64,000 nucleotides of DNA from Deltaproteobacteria bacterium (GTDB taxonomy: Bacteria; Myxococcota_A; UBA9042; PHBI01), in the NCBI GenBank assembly GCA_011526585.1, contig WYBB01000243.1, positions 1-64,000 of the forward strand. The letters are read 5' to 3'. Position numbers and translations under genes: made by a program. The notes beneath the pieces are model-generated. The model was not told the DNA's origin, did not search any database, and saw only the letters and a list, made by a program, of their open reading frames with translations. Numbering within the stretch: the stretch's first letter is position 1; each line of letters starts with the position of its first letter. Below, piece by piece: positions 35,857 to 44,963 of this stretch.

Positions 35857-36531
35857 TCAGTGACCGATCCACCCGGTCGCGTAGCTCCCATCCGATGCCA
35901 CGTCTTCGGGCGCAGCGCGATAGCGCGCGTCGATAAAACTCTGCAACGAAGCGTTGACCTCGTCGTCGAGGCACTCCGCCTCCCACACCGCCTGCCACGC
36001 CACCACCGCCACGACGCTCGGTAACCCGGGGTACGGCGTCATCACCCAGCGGAACGGCCCGCCCTCGTCCTCGGCCTGCGCGCGCGCAAACTCCCTGAGC
36101 GACGCGATCACGCTCTCGCTCGCGCACGGGTCATAGAGGAACGCGATCCCCCCGTGCTCGAGGTTGTGCAGCCACCGCTGCGGCGGCAGGTAGTCGTACT
36201 CGCCCCAGCGCGCCCACGCCGGCCGGTGGTCGCCCGACGACGGCGGCACCTCCTCATAGGTGATCGGCGTGCCGTCGGGGATGTGCGCCTGGCCGAGGTT
36301 GTCGCGCTCACTCACCGTCGCCGGCCCGCAACTCATCGCCACCGGGATCCGCCCGCCCGTGCACTGCGCGTCTATCCGATCGATGTCGCTCTCACCGATC
36401 TCGCCGCCCGTCATCTCGCCGCCCGCGTCGCCGGTCTCGCGCGCGTCGCTCGCGTCGACCCCCGGCTCGTCCTCCAGGCACCCGAGCCCCGCGCTCACCG
36501 TTACCACCAGCATCCCGATCCACGTCTTCAT
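35857..36531 (-). CDS. DUF3105 lipoprotein
   Basis: A 224-residue lipoprotein with signal and lipobox AGLGC. The mature region is a DUF3105 domain: HIPDGTPITYEEVPPSSGDH, LHNLEHGGIAFLYDPC and the closing AWQAVWE. The His/Glu-rich LHNLEHGG patch suggests metal binding. Function unknown. It lies 10 bases beyond sbcC on the same strand and so may be read through from the DNA-repair operon. Confidence 0.88.
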   Translation of the reverse strand: MKTWIGMLVVTVSAGLGCLEDEPGVDASDARETGDAGGEMTGGEIGESDIDRIDAQCTGGRIPVAMSCGPATVSERDNLGQAHIPDGTPITYEEVPPSSGDHRPAWARWGEYDYLPPQRWLHNLEHGGIAFLYDPCASESVIASLREFARAQAEDEGGPFRWVMTPYPGLPSVVAVVAWQAVWEAECLDDEVNASLQSFIDARYRAAPEDVASDGSYATGWIGH

Positions 36532-36541
36532 GACACCTCGC

Positions 36542-39500
36542 TCATCCTCCGGTCGTAGCGCCGATGAGCCTCACCGTCGACCCCGTCGCCGACTTGTCGA
36601 CGACCAGCCGCTCCGGCATGCGCTGCGCCAGCTCCGCGACGTGCGTGATGATCCCGACCAGCCTTCCCGGGCGCCTGAGCCCCTCGACCGCCTCGGTCAC
36701 CGTCTCGAGCGTCTCCGGATCGAGCGTGCCAAAGCCCTCGTCGATGAAGATGCAGTCGAGATCGACCCGCCCGGCTTTGGCCCGGATCTGCTCCGAGAGC
36801 TCGAGCGCCATCGCCAGCGACGCGAGGAACGTCTCCCCGCCCGAGAGGGTGTCGGTGCTCCGCCGCTCGCCCGCGTGGTCGAGATCGACGACCAGGAAGC
36901 CCGCGCTCGAGTCCGCCGCCATGCGATAGCGCCCCCCCGACAGCGCGAAGAGCCGCTCCGACGCCCCGCGCACCAGGTCGGCGATCACCTCCTCCAGCAT
37001 GAACTCCTGGAAGTGCTTGGCGCTCAGGTCGTCGCTCAGCCGCTTGTACACCTGCAGCTGCCGCGCCTTGTCCTCGTGCTCGGCCTTGAGCCCGCCCGCG
37101 CGCAGGAGCCGCTCGCGCGCCTCGCCGAGCTTCTGCCCGAGCACCGCCGTCCGCTCTGCCGCCCCCCGGTCCCGCGCCGCCAGCTCTCCGACCGCCGCCC
37201 GCTTCGCCTCGACCTCGGCCGCGCCCGCGCGCGCCGGCCCGAGCGCCCTGACCACCGCCGCCCGCTCGGCGATCCTCGCTGCCCGGTCCGCCTTGTGCGC
37301 CGCGACCTGCTGCTCGGCCGCCGCCAGCTCCTCCGCGCCGAGCGCCTCGCTGCGCACGTCCTCGACCGTCCACCCCTCCTCGGCCAGCGCTCCGACCGCC
37401 GCCGCCCGCTCGGCCTCGGCCTCGTCGCGCGCGCCGCGCACCTGCCCGTGCTCGGCCTCGGCCACCGCCACCGCCTCGGCCGCCCTGGTCTTGTCCCGCA
37501 GCGCCGCCTCGTGCGCTTCGACGAGCCCAGCGATCGCCCGCTCCGCCGCCTTGCGTTCCTTCCTCGGATCGATCTCGCCGAGCCCGCTCGCCGAAGCCGC
37601 TCCGCCGCCGCCCATGAGCTCCGCCAGCGCCGCCTCGACCGCCGCCCGCCGCGCCGCGATCGCCTCGCCCGCGCGCTCCTCCTCGCCCGCCCGCTGCTCG
37701 GCCGCGCGCCGCAGCGCCTCACCGCGGACCTCGTCCTCGCGCGCCCGCTCCAGCGCGCTCCGCTTCGCGCTCAGCGCCGCCTCGTGCGCCTCGCGCCGCT
37801 TCGCGCCCTCCTGCCGCCGCGCCAGCCCCGCGCTGAAGCGCGCCTCGACCGCCCCTTCGCCCGCCCCGACCACCTCGTCGACCACCGCGCCGAGCGCCGC
37901 CTCGTCCGCCGCGATCTGCGCACGCGCTCCCTCGACCCGCGCGCTCGCCTCGCTCGCCCGCGCCGTCGCCTCGTCGGACCTCACGCGCGCCTCGGCCGCC
38001 TTGCCCCGCGCGCGCTCGGCCTCTCCCCGCCGCCGCTCGGCGAGCTTCTTCGCCGCCTCCAGCGCCGCCCGCGCGCCTTCGACCGCCGACCCCGCCGCCG
38101 CCGCCGGCACGACCGTCACCACCTGCTCGCACACCGGGCACGCCTCGCCGACGTGCAGGTGCTCGCGCACGAGCGCGACCCGCGCCGCCTGCTCCGCCGC
38201 CGCCAGCGCCGCCGCCGCCGCCTCGCGCGCCACCTCGGCCTCGACCTCGGCGTGCTCGCGCCGCTTGCGCTCGGCCTCGGCCTCGGCCAGCGCCTCCTCC
38301 GCGCGCTCGACCGCCTCGCGCGCCGCCCCGAGCGCCGCCTCCTCGCGCCCGAGCGCCGCCCGCCCGAGCACAATCCGCGCCGCCACCTCGCGCAGCGCCT
38401 CCCAGCGCAAGAGCTCCTCGGCCGCCACCGCCGGCACCTCGGCCGCCTCCAGCGCCTTCAGCGCCGCCGTCTCCGCCTCGCGCCGCCCGGCCGCCTCGGC
38501 CTCGGCCGCGACCGCCGCCGCCAGCTCCGCCCGCGCCCGCCGGAGCCTCTCCACCTGCGCCGCCTCCTCCGCCACCAGCGCCTCGCGCTGCTCGAAGCGC
38601 CCGCGCGCCTCGTCCAGCCGCGCGATCCGCGCCCGCAGCGCGACGACCTGCTCGGCCGCGATCTCGGCCGCGCGCGCTCGGCCCTCGGCCTCCTCCAGCG
38701 CCTGCCGCGCCGCGCGCACGCGCGCCTCGTGCGCCGTGACCCGCGCACCCAGGTCCTTCACGCGCGCCTCGCTCGCCGCGATACGCTCGACGATCCCGGT
38801 CAGCGGCAAGACCGCGCGCGCCCGCGCCGCGCGCTCGGACAGCGAGGTGATCATCGCCTCGCGCCCCTCGATCACGACCAGCGCCTCGTCGATCTTCACG
38901 AGCCGCTGGCACTCCGCAAAGACCCGCTCGGTCTCCGCGAGCGCCACCCGCGCCCGCTCGACCTCGTCCGCCAGCCGCGCCGCCTCGCGCTGCGCGTGTG
39001 CGACCTCGAGCTCCAGGCTCGCGATCGCCTCCTCGCTCGCGTCGGAGAGATCGCCTGCGAGCTGCCGCGCCAGCGCGTCGACCTCACCCCCGAGGCGGCT
39101 CGCCAGCTCGGCCGCTTTGTTCCTCATCGCGGCGTAGATCTGCAACCCCAGTAATTCACTGAGGATCTTGCGGCGCTCCGCCGGCTGCGAGGCGAGGAAC
39201 TCCTGGAACTTGCCTTGCGGCAGGATCACCGCCTGCTGGAACGCGGCGCCGTCGATCCCCAGCAGCGTCTTGATCTCGCGCTGTACGTCCTGCACTCCAT
39301 CGCACTTCTTCTTCTCGACGTGCGCGCCGTCCTCCCCCTCGGCCACCAGCTCGGCGAGGATCGCCTGGCTCGGTCGCTTGTGGCTCAGCGTCCGCGCCAC
39401 GCGCCAGGTCGTGCCGCGCAGCGCGAAGTCGAGCGTGACCGAGAGCCCGCTCCGCCCGTGCGCGATCAGCTCGCTCAGGCCCTTCTTGCCCATGCGCGGC

Positions 39501-39658
39501 ACGATCCCGTAGAGCGCGAGGATCATCGCGTCGAGGAGGCTCGACTTGCCCGCGCCGGTCGGCCCCTCGATCGCGACCAGCTCGAGCTTGGTGAAGTCGA
39601 TCACCGCCGGCTCGCGAAAGCACGTGAGCCCGCTCACCTCGAGCTTGAGCGGCCTCAC
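36542..39658 (-). CDS. sbcC: SbcC/Rad50-type ATPase
   Basis: A 1038-residue SMC-like ATPase, partner of the SbcD nuclease in opening and trimming DNA ends. Walker A is GPTGAGKSS (32-40), and the C-terminal ABC signature and Walker B are seen in LSGGETFLASLAMALELS and VDLDCIFIDEGFGTLD. Long Ala/Glu/Arg coiled coils flank a zinc hook, EACPVCEQVV, near the middle. The GTG at 39658 overlaps the sbcD stop (GTGA); the longer reading adds only Gly/Arg. Confidence 0.93.
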   Translation of the reverse strand: MRPLKLEVSGLTCFREPAVIDFTKLELVAIEGPTGAGKSSLLDAMILALYGIVPRMGKKGLSELIAHGRSGLSVTLDFALRGTTWRVARTLSHKRPSQAILAELVAEGEDGAHVEKKKCDGVQDVQREIKTLLGIDGAAFQQAVILPQGKFQEFLASQPAERRKILSELLGLQIYAAMRNKAAELASRLGGEVDALARQLAGDLSDASEEAIASLELEVAHAQREAARLADEVERARVALAETERVFAECQRLVKIDEALVVIEGREAMITSLSERAARARAVLPLTGIVERIAASEARVKDLGARVTAHEARVRAARQALEEAEGRARAAEIAAEQVVALRARIARLDEARGRFEQREALVAEEAAQVERLRRARAELAAAVAAEAEAAGRREAETAALKALEAAEVPAVAAEELLRWEALREVAARIVLGRAALGREEAALGAAREAVERAEEALAEAEAERKRREHAEVEAEVAREAAAAALAAAEQAARVALVREHLHVGEACPVCEQVVTVVPAAAAGSAVEGARAALEAAKKLAERRRGEAERARGKAAEARVRSDEATARASEASARVEGARAQIAADEAALGAVVDEVVGAGEGAVEARFSAGLARRQEGAKRREAHEAALSAKRSALERAREDEVRGEALRRAAEQRAGEEERAGEAIAARRAAVEAALAELMGGGGAASASGLGEIDPRKERKAAERAIAGLVEAHEAALRDKTRAAEAVAVAEAEHGQVRGARDEAEAERAAAVGALAEEGWTVEDVRSEALGAEELAAAEQQVAAHKADRAARIAERAAVVRALGPARAGAAEVEAKRAAVGELAARDRGAAERTAVLGQKLGEARERLLRAGGLKAEHEDKARQLQVYKRLSDDLSAKHFQEFMLEEVIADLVRGASERLFALSGGRYRMAADSSAGFLVVDLDHAGERRSTDTLSGGETFLASLAMALELSEQIRAKAGRVDLDCIFIDEGFGTLDPETLETVTEAVEGLRRPGRLVGIITHVAELAQRMPERLVVDKSATGSTVRLIGATTGG

Positions 39659-40824
39659 GCCTCGTCCCCCGCCGCCGCCGCCCCGTCCTCGACCGCGCGC
39701 CACAGCTCGGCGAAGGCCTCGAGCACCGCCGGCTCCGGCGCGGTCTGATGGCGCCGCTCGCAGTACGCCTTGTAGAGCTCGATCGGGCTCGCGTCACGTT
39801 GTGGTCGCTCCCTCGCGAGCTCCGCCACCTCGGGCAGCCGCACCTGCACCGCGACCGCGTTGGGCACCAGATCCTTCACGCGCTTGACGACGTCGGCCTC
39901 CATCTCCTCGAGCTTCAGGTACACGCGCAGGTGCCCCGCCGCCGTCAGCGCCTCGGCCTGCGCCGCGAGCTCCTCCCAGCCGCCCTCGAAGGTCTTGAGC
40001 GGCGTGCCGCCCTCGTACGGCACGCGCAGCACCTGCGCCGGCGCGCCCGGCTTCGCGTCGATCAAGACGAAGGACTTGTCCTCGCCCTCCTCGCCGAAGT
40101 CGAGCTGCAGCGGCGAGCCCGCGTACTCGACCGCGTGGCGCAGCGACTGCGGCTTGTGGATGTGTCCGAGCGCGACGTAGCTCGCCGCCGACGGCAGCTG
40201 CTCGGGCGTGACCGCCCACTGATCGCCGAGGTGCACCGCCCGCTCCGAGCGCGCGAGCTTGGCGCCCTCGACGTGGGTGTGCGCCATCAGCACGTTGACC
40301 GCGTCGCCGCGAAAGCCGGTCGACAGATGCGCGGCGAGGTTCGCCACGCCGGCGGCGTAGCTCGAGATCGCCTTCGTCTCGTCGCCGAGCCCCTCGGCGT
40401 CGACGAACCAGCGCATCGGCGCGAACGGGATCGGCGCGATGAGCGCCGTCTCCCTGCCATCGCGCGAGTCGATCGCGATGAGGCCGCCGTGCTCGATGCG
40501 CCTCGGCCGCGCCACGCAGCGGATCTGCCCGAGCTCGGCGAAGGTGCCCCACGCCGCCAGCCGCCGCGGGTCGTCGTGGTTGCCCGCGATGACGATCACC
40601 GGGCAGGTCCGGCCGATGCGCTTGAGCAGCTCGAAGACCAGGCGCTCGGCGTCGGGGTGCGGCGCGCCGCTGTCGAAGACGTCGCCGCTCATCAGCACGA
40701 GGTCGACCCGCTCGCGCTCGATCTGATCGACCATCGAGCCGAGCGCGCGCCCGAGCTCCTCCAGGCGTGGCACCCGCTTCCACAGGCGCCCGGCGTGCCA
40801 GTCGCTGGTGTGTACGATCCTCAA
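39655..40824 (-). CDS. sbcD: SbcD/Mre11-type nuclease
   Basis: A 389-residue Mn-dependent nuclease. The phosphoesterase motifs are intact: HTSDWHAG (7-12 region), SGDVFDSG, AGNHDD, MAHTHVEG and ALGHIHKPQ. A capping domain follows. The start is 10 bases after the herA stop and the stop overlaps sbcC by four bases. Together with NurA and HerA it forms the set that resects DNA ends in archaea (Mre11-Rad50-HerA-NurA). Confidence 0.94.
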   Translation of the reverse strand: MRIVHTSDWHAGRLWKRVPRLEELGRALGSMVDQIERERVDLVLMSGDVFDSGAPHPDAERLVFELLKRIGRTCPVIVIAGNHDDPRRLAAWGTFAELGQIRCVARPRRIEHGGLIAIDSRDGRETALIAPIPFAPMRWFVDAEGLGDETKAISSYAAGVANLAAHLSTGFRGDAVNVLMAHTHVEGAKLARSERAVHLGDQWAVTPEQLPSAASYVALGHIHKPQSLRHAVEYAGSPLQLDFGEEGEDKSFVLIDAKPGAPAQVLRVPYEGGTPLKTFEGGWEELAAQAEALTAAGHLRVYLKLEEMEADVVKRVKDLVPNAVAVQVRLPEVAELARERPQRDASPIELYKAYCERRHQTAPEPAVLEAFAELWRAVEDGAAAAGDEA

Positions 40825-40834
40825 GCGGCGCGCC

Positions 40835-42520
40835 TCAATCGATCCCCGCGAAGGGATCCCGGCTGGCCGACGCCGCGACCTCCGAGCGCTTCGTCGCCCA
40901 GCCCGGCCGCGGGAACGAGACCAGCATCGGCGTCGGGATCTGCGGCTGTGACACGATCATCGTGCCGGGCTTCAGGATCGTCGCGCGGTCGCGCGCCGCG
41001 CGCGTCAGAAAGCCGTACTCGCCGCGCTCGGCCTCGGCGGCGTCGAGGCGCCCGACGATGCGCAGCGCCGCGTTGGCGACGACGCGCCGCTCGACCTCGG
41101 ACGCGGTCTGCTGCGCGCCGAAGAGCGAGACCCCGAGGCTCCGCCCGCGCTCGGCGATGTCGAGCACGATGTCCTGGATCGGGCTCCAGCCGCTCCTGGG
41201 CGCGTACTTGTTCAGCTCGTCGAGCACGACGAAGGTGAGCGGGCTCGCCCCGTCGCGCTCCATCAGCCGCTTGAGCACCGCGCCGACGACGAAGGTCTGC
41301 GCGGACGCGTGCAGGCGGTGCAGGTCGATGACGCTGACCTGGTGCTTGTCCCAGTCGATCTTCGCGCGCCTGCACCCATCGTGGTCGGCCCGCACGAGGT
41401 GGCCCATGCGCGAGGCGGCCATGCGCAGCCGCCTTCGGAACGCGTCCTGGGTCGGGGCGGCGACGTTCTGTCCGCCGAGGATCTGCCCGAGCTTCTGATC
41501 GATCACGTCGACCAGCTCGGAGAAGGTCTGGCAACGCACGCCGTCGACGAGCAGCGTGCCCTGCGGATCCGGGGAGTCATGGGCGGCCCGCGCCAGAAAC
41601 GCCGCCACCCGCTCGGCGACGAAGGAGAGCTGCTGGCGCGTGTCGTCGGCGTCGCTCACCGCGAAGCGCAGGAGCTGCTCGCGCGCGAACTCGACCAGCG
41701 TCCACAGGTACGGCGCGACCCCCTCCTGGCGCTCGCCGGTGTCGGGCACCGGCACGAGCACGTGGTTCTTCGCCGGCGCGAAGAGGCCGACCGACGAGAA
41801 CGGCCCGACCGGCAGCCCGAGCTTGTCCCAGCGGGCCTGGTCCTCGAGCGAGAGCCGCGCGTTCGGCTTGTCGAGCCAGAGCAGGTCCTCGCCCTTGACG
41901 TTGAAGATCAGCGCCTTGGTGTTCGCCGTCTCCGCGCCGAGCACGCCCGAGCGAAAGAGCGAGTACAACAGGAACGTTGCGTAGGTCGTCTTGGTCGCCA
42001 CGCCCGACACGCCCGAGACCGACGCGTGCGCGCCGCGCCGCCCGTTCATGAACTCGAGATCGGCGTAGACCTTCTGGCCGTTGCGGGTGAGCCCGATCGG
42101 GACCTTGTGCTCCATCTCATCGAAGAACAAGGCCTTTTCGTAGGCGAGCCCGCGCACGAGCCGCACCTCGTCGCCCGGCGTCGGCGGGAAGAAGACCTCG
42201 GGCTCGACGCGGGTGATGCGCACGTGGCCCGCGTAGCTCACCTCGGCGGGCAGCTTGCCCTCCTTGACGCGGAAGGCGTCCGAGTCGAAGTGTGTGCCTT
42301 CGTGGCGCTTTCGCACCTGGTCGACCACCCCGTAGAAGCGCACCGCGCGGTTCTGGGCGTCCTGGCTCACGACGGCGACGAGGTCGTCGAGCTGCAGATC
42401 GCAGCCCGGGCGCACCGCGACCCAGAGCTCGAGCGGGGTCGCGTCCTGCGATCCGAGCACCACCCCGACCGCGGTCTCGGCCGAGAGATCTTCGAAGGCC
42501 CTGTCGTCGTCTTGGCTCAT
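40835..42520 (-). CDS. herA: HerA-like DNA-pumping ATPase
   Basis: A 561-residue FtsK/HerA-superfamily translocase. An N-terminal beta-rich HAS-barrel-like domain (about 1-140) precedes the ATPase core. Walker A is GVSGVATKTT, and Walker B is LTFVVLDELNKYAP. The sequence AQQTASEVERRVVANAALRI is the expected sensor and arginine-finger region. HerA hexamers dock to NurA nuclease and drive DNA through it. The ATG at 42520 overlaps the nurA stop (ATGA). Confidence 0.88.
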   Translation of the reverse strand: MSQDDDRAFEDLSAETAVGVVLGSQDATPLELWVAVRPGCDLQLDDLVAVVSQDAQNRAVRFYGVVDQVRKRHEGTHFDSDAFRVKEGKLPAEVSYAGHVRITRVEPEVFFPPTPGDEVRLVRGLAYEKALFFDEMEHKVPIGLTRNGQKVYADLEFMNGRRGAHASVSGVSGVATKTTYATFLLYSLFRSGVLGAETANTKALIFNVKGEDLLWLDKPNARLSLEDQARWDKLGLPVGPFSSVGLFAPAKNHVLVPVPDTGERQEGVAPYLWTLVEFAREQLLRFAVSDADDTRQQLSFVAERVAAFLARAAHDSPDPQGTLLVDGVRCQTFSELVDVIDQKLGQILGGQNVAAPTQDAFRRRLRMAASRMGHLVRADHDGCRRAKIDWDKHQVSVIDLHRLHASAQTFVVGAVLKRLMERDGASPLTFVVLDELNKYAPRSGWSPIQDIVLDIAERGRSLGVSLFGAQQTASEVERRVVANAALRIVGRLDAAEAERGEYGFLTRAARDRATILKPGTMIVSQPQIPTPMLVSFPRPGWATKRSEVAASASRDPFAGID

Positions 42521-43593
42521 GCCGTCTTCTTCGTGCGCTGGACGCGCACCAGCGTTTCGAGTTGTCGGCGGATCAGCAGTTGATCGCCGAGCGCGCGCCG
42601 AAGATGCTGCTCCAGCGCGCCGATCGGCAAGAGGTTCTGCGGCGCCCGCGCATCGAAGCCGCGCGCCGGCGCGAACTCCGGCAGGGTGCGCGCCGCCAGA
42701 TCGGAGAGGCTCGCCGCGCGCTCGCGCCCGACGTGCTCGTGCAGCTCGATGCGCATGAGCCCCGAGGTCGGCGGGTCGCTCGGGTCGTTGTCGGCCAGGC
42801 GCAGGAAGCACGAGTAGCGCGGGTAGCGCCCGCCGATGTGGAAGAGCGGCGTGCGCTGGCCCAGGCGCAGCGCGACGAGCTGCGGCCACAGCGCCCGCGG
42901 CAGGTAGAGCTCGTGAAGCCGCTTGACCGCGCCGAGCGCGAGCCCGCGCTGCTTGTCCTCGAACGAGAGCGGCCCGTCCATCACGACGAGGCGGCCCTCG
43001 ACGGCGGCGAGCTCGCGCCCGAGCGCCTCCTCGGCGACGCGCATCTGGCGGTGCAGCCGGATCTGCGGCGCCTGCGGGTCGTTCTGGTCGATGGCGGCGC
43101 CGAGGTAGATCACGCCCTCGGACAGCGGCACGTCCGGCACCTCGCGACCGCCGCCGATCAAGAGCGCGCGCCCGACGCGCTCGACGAGGAACGCCGCCTC
43201 GCGCGGGCGGGTCGCGCTCGGCCTGGACCGCACCTCGACCGCACCGACCGCGAACGACCCGAAGGCGCCGTAGCATACGAACGGCGCCTCGCCCGCGTCG
43301 CCCGGGTCATCGTCGGCGAGCACGCGCATCACGCGCAGGTCGATCCGCCTGACCCCGTCGACGAAGCAGACCGACTCCGGCAGCGCGACCGCCGGCGGCG
43401 TGATCGGCGCCCAGCCCTCGGCGGCCACCTCGACGTCGAGGCGCACCTCCGGGCCGTCCTCGCCGTCACCCTCGGGGTCGAGGCTCACCTCGGCGCCCTG
43501 CTCGACCGCCCAGGGATCGATGCGCAGGTCCAGGCCCCCGAGTGGGTCAGCGGCGAGCGGATCGGCCACGCGCTCAGCTCCGTTCGTACTCAT
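42517..43593 (-). CDS. nurA: NurA-like nuclease
   Basis: A 358-residue protein with NurA-domain features: the metal-binding motif FVDGVRRID early in the core, LVVMDGPLSFEDK later and a C-terminal helix-rich region (YPRYSCFLRLAD). These acidic residues match the RNase H-like NurA active site. It is the first gene of the four-gene repair operon and is coupled to herA by an ATGA overlap. It would degrade one or both DNA strands fed by HerA. Confidence 0.82.
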   Translation of the reverse strand: MSTNGAERVADPLAADPLGGLDLRIDPWAVEQGAEVSLDPEGDGEDGPEVRLDVEVAAEGWAPITPPAVALPESVCFVDGVRRIDLRVMRVLADDDPGDAGEAPFVCYGAFGSFAVGAVEVRSRPSATRPREAAFLVERVGRALLIGGGREVPDVPLSEGVIYLGAAIDQNDPQAPQIRLHRQMRVAEEALGRELAAVEGRLVVMDGPLSFEDKQRGLALGAVKRLHELYLPRALWPQLVALRLGQRTPLFHIGGRYPRYSCFLRLADNDPSDPPTSGLMRIELHEHVGRERAASLSDLAARTLPEFAPARGFDARAPQNLLPIGALEQHLRRALGDQLLIRRQLETLVRVQRTKKTA

Positions 43594-43620
43594 CAGCGCG
43601 TGCGCCGTGGATCCAAGATG

Positions 43621-43664
43621 GTCCGACCGCGGGCCCGATCACACATCGAGCTCCGCAGTCGGAC
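43621..43664. promoter_or_regulatory. Stem-loop in nurA leader
   Basis: GTCCGACCGCGG (43621-43632) pairs with CCGCAGTCGGAC (43653-43664), with 11 of 12 positions matching across a 20-base loop. It lies 28-71 bases before the nurA start and would be in the 5' leader of the message. There is no T-run on the minus side, so it is not a standard terminator. Confidence 0.45.
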
Positions 43665-43697
43665 GTGTTCTTCTTGGAGAGAGAACAATGAAAAGGA

Positions 43698-43713
43698 CTG
43701 AACACGCATTCAG
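43698..43713. promoter_or_regulatory. LexA-like SOS box
   Basis: CTGAA-CACGCA-TTCAG is a perfect 5+5 inverted repeat. On the coding strand it reads CTGAATGCGTGTTCAG, close to the LexA motif described for Myxococcus (recalled as CTRHAMRYBYGTTCAGS). It lies 105-120 bases before the nurA start, so the nurA-herA-sbcD-sbcC operon may be DNA-damage inducible. No clear -35/-10 was identified. Confidence 0.55.
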
Positions 43714-43753
43714 ACGAAAAGTCCAGATCAAGCCCTCAAGTCCTTGATATTAC

Positions 43754-44281
43754 TCATAAATATTCCTCAGCCACCGCCTCGTAGATCGCCAGGTCGCGAT
43801 CGCCATGGCAGCAGAAGATCACCTGCTCGATCGCCGGGTGCTGCTCGAGGAAGTCGAGCACGGTCGAGATCGCGATCTGCGCCGCGCGCTCTTTGGGGAA
43901 GCGGTAGGCCCCGGTCGAGATCGCCGGCAGCGCCACCGAGGTCGCCCCGAGCTCGAGCGCTTCGCGCATCGCGCTCTCGTAGGTCCGCGCCAGGAGCTCG
44001 TCTTCGTTCTTGTGCCCGCCCTGCCAGACCGGCCCGACCGCGTGCACGATCCACGGCGCCGGCAGGTCGAAGCCCGGCGTCGAGACCGCGCCCCCGACCT
44101 CGCAGCCCTTGAGCTCCTTGCAGGCTGCGGCCAGCTCCGGCCCGGCCGCCGCGTGGATCGCCTCGTCGACCCCACCGCCGCCCGCGAGCTCCGGGTTGGC
44201 GGCGTTGACGATCACGTCGACCGACAGGCGCGTGATGTCGCCCTGTTGGATCACCACCCGCCCATTGCGATAGCGCTGCAT
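43754..44281 (-). CDS. ymdB: Macrodomain ADP-ribose hydrolase (YmdB-like)
   Basis: A 175-residue macrodomain protein. It closely follows the YmdB pattern: QGDITRLSVDVIVNAANPEL, then GGGGVDEAIH with the catalytic-site Asp, HAVGPVWQGG and ALPAISTGAYRFP. Such enzymes remove ADP-ribose or hydrolyse O-acetyl-ADP-ribose. The ATG at 44281 gives the normal family length. Its AT-rich 3' end abuts the nurA promoter region; a shared DNA-damage role is possible but not shown. Confidence 0.92.
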   Translation of the reverse strand: MQRYRNGRVVIQQGDITRLSVDVIVNAANPELAGGGGVDEAIHAAAGPELAAACKELKGCEVGGAVSTPGFDLPAPWIVHAVGPVWQGGHKNEDELLARTYESAMREALELGATSVALPAISTGAYRFPKERAAQIAISTVLDFLEQHPAIEQVIFCCHGDRDLAIYEAVAEEYL

Positions 44282-44387
44282 ACGGCCCCCGACGGTCCGA
44301 ATCGATGTCCCGAGACGTGCCGATGGTGAGCCCATCGCCGCGCGCGCGCAACCCCGACACCCGAACACCCCACGGCCGCCCACACCC

Positions 44388-44963
44388 TCAGCCGCCGCGC
44401 ATCATCTCCCACAAGCGCGTCGTCGTGTTCCAGTTGCGCACGGTCACATCCTTATATAGGGGCATCGAGCTCAGCCGGCTGAGCTGGCTCCGACTCGCCT
44501 CGGCGATGAGGCGCGAGTAGTACAGGACGCCCGGCCCGGCCGCCGCCGCATCGACCCCGTCGCGCCTCGGCACGAGCGCGAGCGCCTGCTCGGCCGTCAC
44601 CGACGCCCGGCAGAAGATCACGTCATAGCGGTACCCCTCGGGCTCCGCGCCGAACCCGGCCGGAGCGCCCGCGACGACCGCCTCGAGCTCGTCGCGGCGC
44701 TTGATGACCACGCTCGCCGCGTAGCCGAAGCGCGCCGCGAGCATCGCCTCGACCTCGCCGACCAGCGCCGCCGCGCTCTTCGCCGCCGCGCCGAAGATCA
44801 CGTTGCCGCTCTGGATGTAGGTCCGAACCCCGCCGTAGCCGTGCTCGGCGAAGCACGCCTCGAGGTCCTTCATTTTGATGATGTTCTTGCCGCCGACGTT
44901 GATGCCGCGCAGCAGCGCGACGAAGGAGCTACTCGTCGTAGAGCCAGTTGCCGTTCTGATCAT
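44388..44963 (-). CDS. DUF1697 protein
   Basis: A 191-residue DUF1697 protein: FVALLRGINVGGKNIIKMKDL at the N-terminus, TYIQSGNVIFGA, and the closing MPLYKDVTVRNWNTTTRL are hallmark phrases. The biochemical function of the family is unknown. The ATG at 44963 makes it overlap the end of the preceding lipoprotein gene by 35 bases; no later start codon would keep the conserved N-terminus, so the overlap seems real. Confidence 0.9.
   Translation of the reverse strand: MIRTATGSTTSSSFVALLRGINVGGKNIIKMKDLEACFAEHGYGGVRTYIQSGNVIFGAAAKSAAALVGEVEAMLAARFGYAASVVIKRRDELEAVVAGAPAGFGAEPEGYRYDVIFCRASVTAEQALALVPRRDGVDAAAAGPGVLYYSRLIAEASRSQLSRLSSMPLYKDVTVRNWNTTTRLWEMMRGG

Noticed and set aside
36260-39154. Plus-strand open frame of about 960 codons
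   Set aside because: Antisense to sbcC; Arg/Leu-rich mirror of the coiled coil.
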